Part shown: piece after piece, positions 15,928 to 24,998 of the stretch
Position numbering within the stretch: position 1 is the stretch's first letter
Layout of the letters: every line of letters starts with the position of its first letter
Assembly: GCA_003696155.1 (NCBI GenBank)
Contig: RFFP01000018.1
Span: forward strand, 1-53,439
Source: Acidobacteriota bacterium
GTDB taxonomy: Bacteria > Aquificota > Aquificia > Aquificales > Aquificaceae
Length of the DNA: 53,439 nt
Direction: 5' to 3'
The notes under the pieces: generated by a model
The model's database searches: none
The model's input: the letters and a program-made list of their open reading frames with translations, nothing else
What the model was told of the DNA's origin: nothing
Program-made: the position numbers and the translations under genes

Positions 15928-16332
15928 ATGGAAGAAAAAAGGGTCTTTCTGAAGCTTTCGGAACCTGAAAATACATACACGGCTACAACTTCTTATGGTG
16001 AGCTACCAGTGGGCGAAGGTGGGCAAAAGCCTATGGAGCTCCTCCTCGTGGCCTTGGCAGGGTGTAATGGTGTAGACATAGCCCACATATTGAGAAAAAA
16101 GAGGCAAAAGGTAAAGGATATACAGATAGAAGTGGTGGGGCTGAGAGGAGAGGAGCACCCAAGGGTTTACCAGAGAATAGAAATCCTTTACAGGGTATAC
16201 GGCAGGGGTATAAAGGAAAGGGCAGTAGAAGATGCGGTAAGGTTGTCGTTGGATAAGTACTGTAGTGTTTATGCCATGATAAAAAACTCTACGGAAATAA
16301 ACGTTTCTTTTGAGGTTTACAATGAGGCTTGA
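15928..16332 (+). CDS. OsmC/Ohr-family thiol protein
   Basis: The 134-residue protein has the OsmC fold with the two redox cysteines in LLVALAGCNGVD (near 49) and DKYCSVYAM (near 111), spaced as in peroxiredoxin-like OsmC/YhfA proteins. Such proteins reduce organic hydroperoxides, but several YhfA-type members have no proven activity. It lies 4 bases after accB and its 3' end overlaps trpA by 11 bases, so it belongs to an efp-accB-osmC-trpA transcript. Confidence 0.87.
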   Translation: MEEKRVFLKLSEPENTYTATTSYGELPVGEGGQKPMELLLVALAGCNGVDIAHILRKKRQKVKDIQIEVVGLRGEEHPRVYQRIEILYRVYGRGIKERAVEDAVRLSLDKYCSVYAMIKNSTEINVSFEVYNEA

Positions 16333-17101
16333 AAGCTTTTGGTCCAAGGGTAAAAAAGCCCTCATACCCTACCTTATGGTTGGATACCCAGATTACGAAA
16401 CGTCTTACGAAGCCTTTAGGAGGGTGCTACAAAGCGGTGCAGATGTACTGGAGATAGGCTTTCCCTTCTCCGACCCAGTGGCCGATGGCCCCACCATACA
16501 GATGGCTCACGAGATAGCCCTTAAGAAGGGCATAAGGTCAAAAGAGGTCTTTGAGATGAGCCTAAGGCTCAGGGAGGAGTTTCCACAAGTTCCCTTCTTG
16601 CTAATGACTTACTACAACCCCATCTTTAGGATGGGTCTTAAAAACTTCTGCGAAAGGGCAAAGGATGCAGGTATAGACGGGTTCATAGTACCAGACTTAC
16701 CACCAGAGGAGGGAAGAGAATTAAAAGGGGCATGTTCTAAGTTTGGGCTTTCTTTGGTGTTTCTTGCCTCGCCAACAAGCGGTGAGAGAAGACTAAAGCT
16801 CATATGTGAAAGCTCGGACAGCATGGTCTACTTCGTCTCTCTGACGGGTACAACAGGTACTAGGGATGCTCTACCCATTGGGCAACTGAAAAAGAACCTT
16901 GAGCTTTACAGGTCCATCTGTAAAAAGCCTGTGGTAGTTGGATTTGGTATATCAAAACCAGAGCAAGCAAGGGATGTAGCAAGCCTTTCGGATGGTGTGG
17001 TCGTGGGTAGCCTTTTGGTAAGGCTAGTGGGCGAGAGAAACTTAGAAGGTTTGGAAAGGGAGTTTAGTGATATAAAAAGGGCTGTCGGGGCTATATTATA
17101 A
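16322..17101 (+). CDS. trpA: tryptophan synthase alpha chain
   Basis: The 259-residue TIM barrel cleaves indole-3-glycerol phosphate. LEIGFPFSDPVADGPTIQ contains the catalytic Glu and Asp, and FIVPDLPPEEGREL and GFGISKPEQ form the phosphate-binding region. ATG 16322 gives MRLESFWSKGKKALIPYLMVGYPD, correct for the family; a TTG at 16310 is a less likely start. The gene is apart from other trp genes, as is common in Aquificales. Confidence 0.95.
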   Translation: MRLESFWSKGKKALIPYLMVGYPDYETSYEAFRRVLQSGADVLEIGFPFSDPVADGPTIQMAHEIALKKGIRSKEVFEMSLRLREEFPQVPFLLMTYYNPIFRMGLKNFCERAKDAGIDGFIVPDLPPEEGRELKGACSKFGLSLVFLASPTSGERRLKLICESSDSMVYFVSLTGTTGTRDALPIGQLKKNLELYRSICKKPVVVGFGISKPEQARDVASLSDGVVVGSLLVRLVGERNLEGLEREFSDIKRAVGAIL

Positions 17102-17102
17102 G

Positions 17103-17993
17103 ATGATGTTAGAGATAAAAGGAAGAGACCCAATAAGCAACCTGGCCCTTGAGGTCCTAGATGATCCTCTAAAGAAGGAGATGGTTCTGTATCTGATGTG
17201 CTACCTTCAGATGGTAAAGAGGGAGGGAGGTCTTTACGTGGAGCTTGAAAAGTTCCTAAACTGTGCCTATAAGAACTTCAGAAATGCAAGAAACCACTGG
17301 AAAGATGTGCTGGTTGAGCTTAACCTGTTAAACGTCATAGACCTGTACGGAAATGTTTATTCGGGGAAGGACATGTATAGATTAGAAAGTGGGGAGTTAT
17401 ATCTTATAGGGCTTAGGTCAGAGTATCAGAACCTTTTTGAACCTATGGCTAAGAGAATAGTAAAGCTATGGAACGTACTTAATAAAACCTACCACTACAG
17501 AAAGCCAAACACTCTTCAGGATGCAGTTACCCTATCAACCCTTCTGTTTAACGAAGGACTATTCGAAGAAACCAAGGCCTATGCGGAGATATGTGCAGAG
17601 AGGTATACCCTTAACAGGAGCTATTTTGACATGCTCAATCATCTTTCCCAGATTTACTGTGTGGAAAACTACAAGGGTCAGGTGCAGGATCTTAAGGAAG
17701 ACCTGCAAGCTTTGCAGAAGTTGGGGAAGGTATACTGTGGTGTAAACCTTATTAAGCTGAGGGCAGATTTGGAAGAGCAAATAAGAAGGTTGGAAAGGGG
17801 AAAACCTCCAACCCCCCTGAGGATAGAGTTTGTGAACAACAAAATTAAAAGGGAGAGCCTCGTTAGGAGGCTTTTCAAGGGTTTTAAAAGCCTTATTCGT
17901 ATATTCAGGGGCAAAGAGGAAAAGGGCGAAAGCTACTTTGAAGAGGGGGGATTATGTTTAAGGAGTTCTCAGACCCCATACATCAGTTCATAA
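17103..17993 (+). CDS. conserved-looking protein of unknown function, 296 residues
   Basis: No family is recognised. The first 110 residues look like a winged-helix or similar helical domain (VLDDPLKKEMVLYLMCYLQM). Residues 115-235 are helix-rich and repeat-like with TPR-like spacing (LLFNEGLFEETKAYAEICAERY, then YFDMLNHLSQIYC). The tail is strongly basic (LVRRLFKGFKSLIRIFRGK). It begins 1 base after trpA and ends 40 bases inside the HD hydrolase gene, so it is part of that transcript. A role as partner of the hydrolase is possible but unsupported beyond linkage. Confidence 0.6.
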   Translation: MMLEIKGRDPISNLALEVLDDPLKKEMVLYLMCYLQMVKREGGLYVELEKFLNCAYKNFRNARNHWKDVLVELNLLNVIDLYGNVYSGKDMYRLESGELYLIGLRSEYQNLFEPMAKRIVKLWNVLNKTYHYRKPNTLQDAVTLSTLLFNEGLFEETKAYAEICAERYTLNRSYFDMLNHLSQIYCVENYKGQVQDLKEDLQALQKLGKVYCGVNLIKLRADLEEQIRRLERGKPPTPLRIEFVNNKIKRESLVRRLFKGFKSLIRIFRGKEEKGESYFEEGGLCLRSSQTPYISS

Positions 17994-19063
17994 AGGCCAA
18001 TAGCTGTGAGATAAGGCTTATAGATTCCCCCTACCTTCAGAGGTTGAGGTTCATCAAGCAGTTGGGCATAACCTATCTTGTTTTTCCCTCTGCACAGCAC
18101 AGCAGGTTTGAGCATTCCCTTGGAACCATGGAACTTGCAAGCAGGATCTATAATAGCCTTGGGCTCAAGGATGAGAAGCTTCATAGCATATACAGGCTTG
18201 CAGGACTTCTGCACGATGTAGGACACACTCCCTTCTCCCATACTACAGAGGTCTTTCTTGGAGATAGAAGCCACGAGAACATTGGGGAGAAACTACTCCT
18301 TGAGGGGGAACTTGGAAACATGCTAAGAGGTTGTGGATACTCTTATGAAGACTTGGAGCTCCTCTGCAGTCTATCCTTTAGAAAGGATAGCGGGCCCTTA
18401 CCTAAGATAATAACCGGGGAGTTTGGTGCGGATAGGATGGACTATCTACAAAGGGATGCTTACTTCTGCGGCACATCTTACGGCTTTTTTGATTACCCAA
18501 GGCTTCTAAGCCACCTACAGCTAGTGAAGGGCTTGAAGTGTGTCCACATGAGCGCCCTCAGAGCCCTCGAAAGCTTTGTTTTGGGTAGATACTTTATGTA
18601 CTCTCAGGTTTACTTTCATAAGGTGGTAAGGATACTTAACATCCATCTTCGGGAGCTCATGCTAAACCTTACAGAAAAGGGGTTGCTCCAACCCCACGAG
18701 GTTCATCGGAAGACGGACGCGGACATATTGTCGCTTATAATGAACAACCTCAGTGAAGAGGATGTAAGGAGGCTTCTTGGCAGAGAGCACTACAGGCAGG
18801 TCTTCTCAACCCATAAGCGGGATGACTTTGAATACGTGAGGGGAAGGATTTTAGAAAAGTATGAGGAAGAGTTGCTCAGGTTTGACGTAGCGGAGAAGAG
18901 GGTTCTGGACGAGGACATATACCTATGGGATGGGCATGAGCTCAAAAGCTTAAAGGAGGTCTCATCCATAGTTGGATCCTTAAAGGACATAGAGATCTAT
19001 AGGGTCTACGCTCATCCTAACCACGTTAGCGAGGTAAGGGAATTTGTCGGGCACCTCTCTTAG
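17954..19063 (+). CDS. HD-domain phosphohydrolase, dNTPase-like
   Basis: The 369-residue protein opens with DPIHQFIKANSCEIRLIDSP, as in SAMHD1/dGTPase relatives. RFEHSLGTMELA (His54) and LLHDVGHTPFSHTTE (His87-Asp88) supply the HD metal ligands, and a further conserved Asp lies in GEFGADRMDYLQRD near 154-167. Such enzymes hydrolyse dNTPs or nucleotides; the true substrate is not known. The start ATG 17954 lies in the 3' end of the preceding gene. Confidence 0.88.
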   Translation: MFKEFSDPIHQFIKANSCEIRLIDSPYLQRLRFIKQLGITYLVFPSAQHSRFEHSLGTMELASRIYNSLGLKDEKLHSIYRLAGLLHDVGHTPFSHTTEVFLGDRSHENIGEKLLLEGELGNMLRGCGYSYEDLELLCSLSFRKDSGPLPKIITGEFGADRMDYLQRDAYFCGTSYGFFDYPRLLSHLQLVKGLKCVHMSALRALESFVLGRYFMYSQVYFHKVVRILNIHLRELMLNLTEKGLLQPHEVHRKTDADILSLIMNNLSEEDVRRLLGREHYRQVFSTHKRDDFEYVRGRILEKYEEELLRFDVAEKRVLDEDIYLWDGHELKSLKEVSSIVGSLKDIEIYRVYAHPNHVSEVREFVGHLS

Positions 19064-19076
19064 GAACACAAAACAC

Positions 19077-20966
19077 GTGCTCTTTTTGTGGCTTCATGCA
19101 AGTTCCTTAATCGGCATGACGTCCCTATCAAGCGTCATATCCATCCCTCTAATGTTAGTCTTCTTTAGCCTGTACTCCATAGGTATATACATGGATTTCA
19201 AGAACCACCATCCTATAAGGAGGCTCTTTCTAAACCTACTGGCCCTATCTCTGACCCTTTACTTTCTATCCCAGCTCAGCCTAGACGAACCCCTTAAACC
19301 CTTCGGTTATGTGGTGGCCCTTCTCCTTGGAGTAAAAAGTTTAGAGGAAAAGAGGGTAAGGGATATATATCAGATGCTTCTTCTTAGCCTCTTTGCAGTT
19401 TCCCTGTCCACCGTTTACAACCTGAGCTTAGGCTTTCTTTTCCTTTTCCTTTTGAGTGCCTTCTTAAGCGTAAACACCCTCATCTTCTTGAATCTCTATA
19501 AAAATACGGGTGAGAGGCTATTGAACCCTCAGATTTACAGATATTACCTTTACGTAAGTACGGCTTTCTTCTCACTTATCATTATTCTTACTCCCCTCTT
19601 TTTTTACCTGCTTCCAAGGACACAGGTCCCCCTCTTTGACCTATGGGGGCGTGGTGGTCTGAAGACGGGGATCTCGGACAGCGTAAGCCTTGGAAAGGTG
19701 GGGGAGATTCAGGAGGACAACACGGTTGCTTTTAGGGTTTACGGACTTCCTCGAAACTTAGAGGAGGTTTACTGGAGGGTTGTAGTCTTTGACACCTACG
19801 TAAAGGGTACATGGCTAAAGGTAAGGGAAGAGCATTATCCTATACCTCGAGGAAAGGGGGAATTTGTTTACACCATAGTTTTAGAGCCAAGCTATGACAA
19901 GATGGTTCCAGCGGTTGATTACCCGTACAGCGTGTTGAGGCTGGAGGGTATGAGGGCAGAAGCCTATATGTCAACGGGCAACACCCTGAGGCTCGATAAG
20001 GAAATAAACAGGGCTATAAGACTGACCTTGAGTTCCTCTAGCCAGCTGTACCTTCAGGAGAACCCAGAAAGGTACACTCAGACACCCAAGGATTTGGGGC
20101 CGGGCATGGTAAACCTGGCAAGGAAGCTATCAATGGGAGCCAAGGATGAGAGGGAGAAGCTTAGGAGAGTTTTAGAGCACTTCTCCAAGGGGTACAGCTA
20201 TACCCTGAAGCTGGAGGAATACGAGGGTGACCCTCTTGAGCATTTTCTTTTCGTGTCCAAAAAGGGCAACTGTGAGTACTATGCGAGTGCAACCGCCCTT
20301 ATACTCAGGCTTATGGGTATACCTGCAAGAGTGGTCGGTGGGTATAGGGGGGCTCTGTGGAACCCTTACGGAGGTTATCACATAGTTACCAACTCAATGG
20401 CCCACGTGTGGGTTGAGGCCTATATAAATGGTCAATGGATAAGGGTGGATACAACCCCATCTTACACACCCCCAGCTGTTAGAAAAATCTCCAGCCTTGC
20501 CCTCATCAGGGACTGGATAGTAAGCTTTTGGTACTCTAACGTGGTAGGCTACTCTTCAGAAAAGCAGATAAGACTCTTTCAGGCTCTACATAGGGGTTTG
20601 AGCTCAGAGCTCAGCCTGAAAAGACTCAAAGAGCATGCAGGCACACTTAGCTTTATACTAGCATTGGCTACCCTCCTCTACTTTTGTATAAACTTTCTTC
20701 TCGGACTTAGGAAGACCCCAGAAAACCTCTACCTTAAGACTAAAAGACTGCTCGTAAGCAGAGGAATAGCATCGGGTGAGGAGCTTCCCGAGGAACTATT
20801 AAAACTGTGCAAAGGTAAGGACTTTTATAATTCCCTGAGTTTTATAGTCCACCTTTACCAAAGGTACAGGTACTCTCCCTACAGGCTCTACAGGGACGAA
20901 CTGGAGGAGGGTTATAGAGCTCTCAAGAGCCTTAAGAGGCTCACAGATAATTACCGTCGCTCCTAA
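19077..20966 (+). CDS. TgpA-type membrane protein with transglutaminase-like domain
   Basis: Six or so N-terminal membrane helices (DUF3488-like) lead to an extracytoplasmic transglutaminase-like core with the triad region: [22 protein letters not shown] (Cys), [13 protein letters not shown] (His) and VDTTPS (Asp). A last membrane helix near residue 540 is followed by a cytoplasmic tail. Relatives act on cell-envelope proteins or peptidoglycan-linked peptides; the substrate is unknown. Start: GTG 19077 has AGGA 11 bases upstream; TTG 19044 overlaps the HD gene and ATG 19116 would cut into the first helix. The 3' end overlaps queF by 26 bases. Confidence 0.85.
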   Translation: MLFLWLHASSLIGMTSLSSVISIPLMLVFFSLYSIGIYMDFKNHHPIRRLFLNLLALSLTLYFLSQLSLDEPLKPFGYVVALLLGVKSLEEKRVRDIYQMLLLSLFAVSLSTVYNLSLGFLFLFLLSAFLSVNTLIFLNLYKNTGERLLNPQIYRYYLYVSTAFFSLIIILTPLFFYLLPRTQVPLFDLWGRGGLKTGISDSVSLGKVGEIQEDNTVAFRVYGLPRNLEEVYWRVVVFDTYVKGTWLKVREEHYPIPRGKGEFVYTIVLEPSYDKMVPAVDYPYSVLRLEGMRAEAYMSTGNTLRLDKEINRAIRLTLSSSSQLYLQENPERYTQTPKDLGPGMVNLARKLSMGAKDEREKLRRVLEHFSKGYSYTLKLEEYEGDPLEHFLFVSKKGNCEYYASATALILRLMGIPARVVGGYRGALWNPYGGYHIVTNSMAHVWVEAYINGQWIRVDTTPSYTPPAVRKISSLALIRDWIVSFWYSNVVGYSSEKQIRLFQALHRGLSSELSLKRLKEHAGTLSFILALATLLYFCINFLLGLRKTPENLYLKTKRLLVSRGIASGEELPEELLKLCKGKDFYNSLSFIVHLYQRYRYSPYRLYRDELEEGYRALKSLKRLTDNYRRS

Positions 20967-21321
20967 CCCTTATTATGGTATGAACGTTACCTCTTGGATT
21001 GAAGTCACCCACAACCTCAAGAAACTTGGGCTTTAGAATTTCATAGAGGGCACCGTATATCTCGTTGGTTGCAGCCTCGTGGGAGATGTAGCGATTCCTG
21101 AACTTGTTAAGCCAAAGCTTTAGAGAGCGGAGCTCCACTATGTACCTGTCTGGTATGTACCTTATCTTTATGGTTGCATAATCTGGGTAGCCAGACCTAG
21201 GGCACAAGCAGGAAAACTCTGGGAATGTTATCTCTATCATATAGTCCCTTTCGGGACTTGGGTTTTCCCACGGCTCTAACTCCGCCTGCTCTATTGCCAG
21301 CTCTCCGTATTTCTTCTCCAT
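20941..21321 (-). CDS. queF: NADPH-dependent 7-cyano-7-deazaguanine reductase QueF
   Basis: QueF reduces preQ0 to preQ1 in queuosine synthesis. The 126-residue protein is the short, type I form. [20 protein letters not shown] contains the active-site cysteine (in CLCP) and nearby Asp, and [22 protein letters not shown] contains the substrate-binding Glu and His. ATG 21321 is preferred over a TTG nine codons upstream that would overlap the glycosyltransferase gene. TATATT or TATTTT ends 6-8 bases before the ATG and no Shine-Dalgarno is present. Confidence 0.93.
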   Translation of the reverse strand: MEKKYGELAIEQAELEPWENPSPERDYMIEITFPEFSCLCPRSGYPDYATIKIRYIPDRYIVELRSLKLWLNKFRNRYISHEAATNEIYGALYEILKPKFLEVVGDFNPRGNVHTIIRVRSDGNYL

Positions 21322-21338
21322 ATTGTTAAAATATAAGC

Positions 21339-22577
21339 CTATCCACAATCAAGAAGGCTATAAACTCCGTCAAACTCCTTGCCCTTTAGTATGACTTTGC
21401 AGTGGTTTAACTCGTTAAGGAACTTCTCCCTTGTTATAACAAGTCCTATAGCCTTTGAAGGCTCTTCAACCTTACCTATGCAACGCCTTGAGTAAAACAC
21501 AAGGGCAGAGTCTTCTGCCTTGTAAAAGCTCACCTGTCCTTTGTAAGAAGCTACTATAGGATAAACCTTTGGCACAAACCTCTCCTTTTCGTAAAGGTAA
21601 AGACCCACACCAAAAAGGCTAAGTAGCCCAAAGGAAAGAGCCAAAACTACCCGAAGGTATTTCCAGCTTACTACGCTTGCAAGCATAATGGCAAGGGGAG
21701 GATAGGCAAAGAGTATGTAGTGGTGAAGCTTGTTTTTGGCAAGGCTAAAGAACAAAACCACAAAAACAAACCAAAGGACAAAGGGCAAAAGGGATCTGCT
21801 GAACCTTTTTACAAGGCTTGGATAGACAGGTAGGTAAAATAAAGTGGATAAAAGAAGGACAACGATGTAGTAGTAAAAGGGGGAAGGATGGGTCAGGCGC
21901 TCTCCTGTGTATCGCATCACATTCTCGTATATGAAAAACCTGTAAAAGTATTCGTATCCAAAATGGTAGAGCATATAGTAATACCAGCTTCCACCTACCG
22001 CTAAAAATGCAAAAAGACCTTTCGGCTCAAAGACCCTAAGGCTTCTTTTCCAAAGAAGGTATGTAGCCAAAGCTAAGAAAGGACCCACAGGACCCTTTGT
22101 AAGGAAGGCAAAGCCCGAAAAGAGCCACCCTAAGACAAACCTTTCGCTAAGAAAGAAGTATAGGCTAAGCATTGAAAAAAAGGTGTTTAACATTTCAGGC
22201 ACCACAGCCCTTGCCTCAACCCACATATGGGGTATGGTCAAAAGCACAAGGAAGCTCTTTTTTGCCGTCTCTTGGTCAAGGTATCTCTTTGCAAGAAGGT
22301 AGGTCGTAAAGGAAACACCCACTGCGGAAAGTCCAGACATAAGCCTTGCGGAAAATTCACCAAGTCCAAAAAACAAAGACAAAAGGCTAACCACCCAGTA
22401 TAGCATAGGCGGTTTTTCAAACCTGAAGTCGCAGTTGTAGTAGGGAACGAAAAAGTCCCCACTTTTTAGCATAGTGTAAATTGCGGACATGTTTCTCCCT
22501 TCATCAAGGGAGGTAAAGCTAAGAACCCAGTTAAAGGCCACAAAGAAGTAGAAGGAGAGTAAAAGTAGCCAAGTCAT
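21339..22577 (-). CDS. GT39/ArnT-like membrane glycosyltransferase
   Basis: The 412-residue protein has about ten membrane helices and the signature of the GT-C family near the N-terminus: [14 protein letters not shown], with the conserved acidic pair in the first periplasmic loop, and [13 protein letters not shown]. It resembles ArnT and PMT_2 enzymes, which move a sugar from an undecaprenyl phosphate donor to lipid A or proteins. The acceptor is unknown. Its start overlaps the PAP2 phosphatase stop by four bases; a lipid phosphatase that releases or recycles polyprenyl carrier fits. Confidence 0.86.
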   Translation of the reverse strand: MTWLLLLSFYFFVAFNWVLSFTSLDEGRNMSAIYTMLKSGDFFVPYYNCDFRFEKPPMLYWVVSLLSLFFGLGEFSARLMSGLSAVGVSFTTYLLAKRYLDQETAKKSFLVLLTIPHMWVEARAVVPEMLNTFFSMLSLYFFLSERFVLGWLFSGFAFLTKGPVGPFLALATYLLWKRSLRVFEPKGLFAFLAVGGSWYYYMLYHFGYEYFYRFFIYENVMRYTGERLTHPSPFYYYIVVLLLSTLFYLPVYPSLVKRFSRSLLPFVLWFVFVVLFFSLAKNKLHHYILFAYPPLAIMLASVVSWKYLRVVLALSFGLLSLFGVGLYLYEKERFVPKVYPIVASYKGQVSFYKAEDSALVFYSRRCIGKVEEPSKAIGLVITREKFLNELNHCKVILKGKEFDGVYSLLDCG

Positions 22578-23080
22578 TCCCTTACCTTCAAAAGCCTAAG
22601 GGCTACAAAGTAGGAAAAAACACCTATGAGCGCACCCACAACCACATCAAAGGGGAAGTGAACACCCAAGTATACCCTTCCGTAGCCTATCAAAAAGGCA
22701 TAGACCCAAAGCGGGAGCTTTAGCCATAGGGGAGTACCCTTGCTAAAAAAGGTGGCAAAGGCAAAAGCCATTGCAGTATCTCCCGAAGGAAAGGACTTGT
22801 GGTATAAAGGCTCAAGAAGATGCACATCCTGTAAAACCTTTGCAGGTCTTGGGGTGTTAAAAACTATTTTTAGAAGGTTTACCGTGAGGCTTTCAATAAA
22901 AAACACCGCAAGAAAGAGCTTTAACCTTTTTCTCTGAAAGAAAAGGACAACCAAAAAGGCAGGCAACAAAACCCAGCCTTTACCCAAAAGCCTGAAGTAT
23001 TGGAAAAACAGGTCAAGATAAGGATGGTTACTATGGTTTATAAGGTAAAAAAAGGTAAACGTTAAACTCCTCAAGCTCAA
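22574..23080 (-). CDS. PAP2-family membrane phosphatase
   Basis: The 168-residue protein has six hydrophobic helices and the three phosphatase motifs: KIVFNTPRP (KxxxxxxRP-like), PSGDTAMAF (PSGH with Asp in place of His) and GYGRVYLGVHFPFDVVVGALIG (SRxxxxxHxxxD-like). These enzymes dephosphorylate undecaprenyl pyrophosphate or lipid A. The replacement in motif 2 is noted as an oddity. It is coupled to the ArnT-like gene and starts 3 bases after the preceding gene stops. Confidence 0.87.
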   Translation of the reverse strand: MSLRSLTFTFFYLINHSNHPYLDLFFQYFRLLGKGWVLLPAFLVVLFFQRKRLKLFLAVFFIESLTVNLLKIVFNTPRPAKVLQDVHLLEPLYHKSFPSGDTAMAFAFATFFSKGTPLWLKLPLWVYAFLIGYGRVYLGVHFPFDVVVGALIGVFSYFVALRLLKVRE

Positions 23081-23083
23081 AGC

Positions 23084-23509
23084 TTACTGCCATCTGTATA
23101 CTATTTTACCCCTTTGCACCTCCTCAGGCAAGAGAACAACCTTCTGGTCGCTCATAAAAGAGACAAAGCCCTCTATAAGCCCCGCAAAGAAGTAAATAAC
23201 GGGTGAGTTTATGATGTCTTCTCCCACGATAGCGTCGGTAAAAACATCCTCTTCTGCGACCACCTTATCACCCTCTACACGAATAGATTTGCCAAAACCG
23301 AGGTCTTCAAGTATGACGCAGGAGCGCCTTAGGGCCTCTTCCCTATTTAGGACTTCCGGAAAATGTCCTATTAGGCTTTCAAGAAGCTTAGGACCTGCCT
23401 GCTTTCCTGCATCTCTCATTACCGCCTTGGCGCCCTTATCACCTATAAGGTTTTTAACTCCCTCAGCCATGTTAACTATTGCCAAAAGGAGTATGTCCGC
23501 ATCTATCAT
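23084..23509 (-). CDS. unknown protein, possibly V4R-like fold
   Basis: The 141-residue protein has no signal or membrane segment. The C-terminal half (INSPVIYFFAGLIEGFVSFM, then VVLLPEEVQRGKIVYRW) has the spacing of V4R/hydrocarbon-binding domains but lacks their cysteines, so that match is weak. It is the first of three minus-strand genes with PAP2 and the glycosyltransferase, separated by 3 and then overlapping bases. Upstream are 80 AT-rich bases before the TatD/radical SAM gene. Confidence 0.55.
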   Translation of the reverse strand: MIDADILLLAIVNMAEGVKNLIGDKGAKAVMRDAGKQAGPKLLESLIGHFPEVLNREEALRRSCVILEDLGFGKSIRVEGDKVVAEEDVFTDAIVGEDIINSPVIYFFAGLIEGFVSFMSDQKVVLLPEEVQRGKIVYRWQ

Positions 23510-23589
23510 AACATTCCCCCTCCATGAATTATAACCCTTAACTCTTTTGTCACATAATCACTTTTTCTTATAGGCTCGATAAATATATC

Positions 23590-24954
23590 TTATCCTACCA
23601 CTTCATACATCCTTCCTCTATACTTAGCACCCAAGGACTTGGCCAGCTCCTCCGTTTTTTTCATATCTACCCCGGGGTAATCCACTGCAGTAGCTATCAC
23701 TTCAAAGCCCTCTTTGATAGCTGTTTTTATAAAGTCCAACACCCTTTCAAAGGCATCCTCCTGGGTAGGTCTGCATACCCTGTTGTAAGTGTCCTTATCC
23801 TGGGCGTTTAAACTAACGGACCAAACATCCACCAGACCTTTGAGCTCCTTTAGCCTTTCCTTAGGTAAAAAAGTGAACATGAGCCCGTTTGTATCGACCC
23901 TCACCTTACCCCCTTGGTCCTTTACCCACTTGGCTATATCCTTTAGGACTGAGAACCTGATTGTGGGCTCTCCGTACCCACAGAAGACTATCTCATCGTA
24001 TCTCTTAGGGTCCCCCATTTCTCTTATGACCTCCTCTACCGTGGGGTCTCTTGATACCCAAACCCAATAACCTTTTACCATAAAGTTTCTTTCCCTTTCC
24101 CTTTGACAGAAGGTGCAATGAAGGTTACACTTATTGGTAAGGTTTATGTAAAGCTTGTTGTTAATTACGTAAGTTATAGTCTCCTTCTTTTCGTCAGTTG
24201 TCAGGTTAAAGAGGAGCTTTGCGTTCTGAGAGGTGGTCCTATCTACGTCCTCTGGTGAACAGTTGGGGATTAGCTGAGCCATAACCTCTGCAGTGTAGCG
24301 TATGTATGGTGGTTTGTTGGGCTTCCCTCTTACGGGCTGGGGTGCAAGAAAGGGAGCGTCCGTTTCTATGAGTACCCTTGCGGTTGGTGTTCTCCTTACC
24401 ACTTCCCTTAGGGCTCCCGCGTTGGGGTATGTTATTATGCCCGAGTAGGATATGTAAAAGCCAAGGTCCACACAGGCCCTCATAAACTCGTAGCTTCCAG
24501 TAAAGCAGTGCATAACACCGCCAACCTCGTAAGCCTTCTCTTCTTTAAGAACCCTTAGGGTATCCTCTTCCGCATCTCTTGAGTGAACAACTATGGGAAG
24601 ACCCAGCGCCCTCGCTATGGCTATCTGCTTTCTAAAGACCTCTTCCTGTTTCTTTCTGTCTGAGTAGTTCTTATAGAAGTCAAGCCCCATCTCTCCTATA
24701 GCCCTTACCTTGGGATGGGCTGTCGCTATATCTTTGAGCCAAATTAGGTCTTCATCCTTTACCTTGTCCGCCTCATGGGGATGGAAACCCACAGCACAAA
24801 AGACCTGTGGATACTCCTCAGAAAGCCTAAGGGCATTTTTTATAGTCTTTCTGTCATAGCCTATGGTTATGAGGTACTCAAAGGAGTGGTCCCTAAGAGT
24901 TTCCTCAAGGTCCTCTTTCCTCAGAAGGTCAAGGTGGCAATGGGTATCTATCAT
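23590..24954 (-). CDS. fusion of TatD-family nuclease and radical SAM domain
   Basis: Residues 1 to about 250 are a complete TatD metal-dependent hydrolase (MIDTHCHLDLL; IGEMGLDFYKNYSDRKKQEEVF; PIVVHSRDAEEDTL; VLIETDAPFLAP). Residues about 260-454 are a radical SAM domain beginning NLTNKCNLHCTFCQRERER, whose CxxxCxxC binds the 4Fe-4S cluster, followed by FCGYGEPTIRF. A radical SAM family associated with TatD is known as a neighbouring or fused gene; its reaction is unknown. The fusion implies a joint step, perhaps on a nucleic acid or on a product of TatD. Confidence 0.9.
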   Translation of the reverse strand: MIDTHCHLDLLRKEDLEETLRDHSFEYLITIGYDRKTIKNALRLSEEYPQVFCAVGFHPHEADKVKDEDLIWLKDIATAHPKVRAIGEMGLDFYKNYSDRKKQEEVFRKQIAIARALGLPIVVHSRDAEEDTLRVLKEEKAYEVGGVMHCFTGSYEFMRACVDLGFYISYSGIITYPNAGALREVVRRTPTARVLIETDAPFLAPQPVRGKPNKPPYIRYTAEVMAQLIPNCSPEDVDRTTSQNAKLLFNLTTDEKKETITYVINNKLYINLTNKCNLHCTFCQRERERNFMVKGYWVWVSRDPTVEEVIREMGDPKRYDEIVFCGYGEPTIRFSVLKDIAKWVKDQGGKVRVDTNGLMFTFLPKERLKELKGLVDVWSVSLNAQDKDTYNRVCRPTQEDAFERVLDFIKTAIKEGFEVIATAVDYPGVDMKKTEELAKSLGAKYRGRMYEVVG

Positions 24955-24998
24955 AAAGAAGTAATAATAATCTTATGCATTATAATTACAAGATCTGG

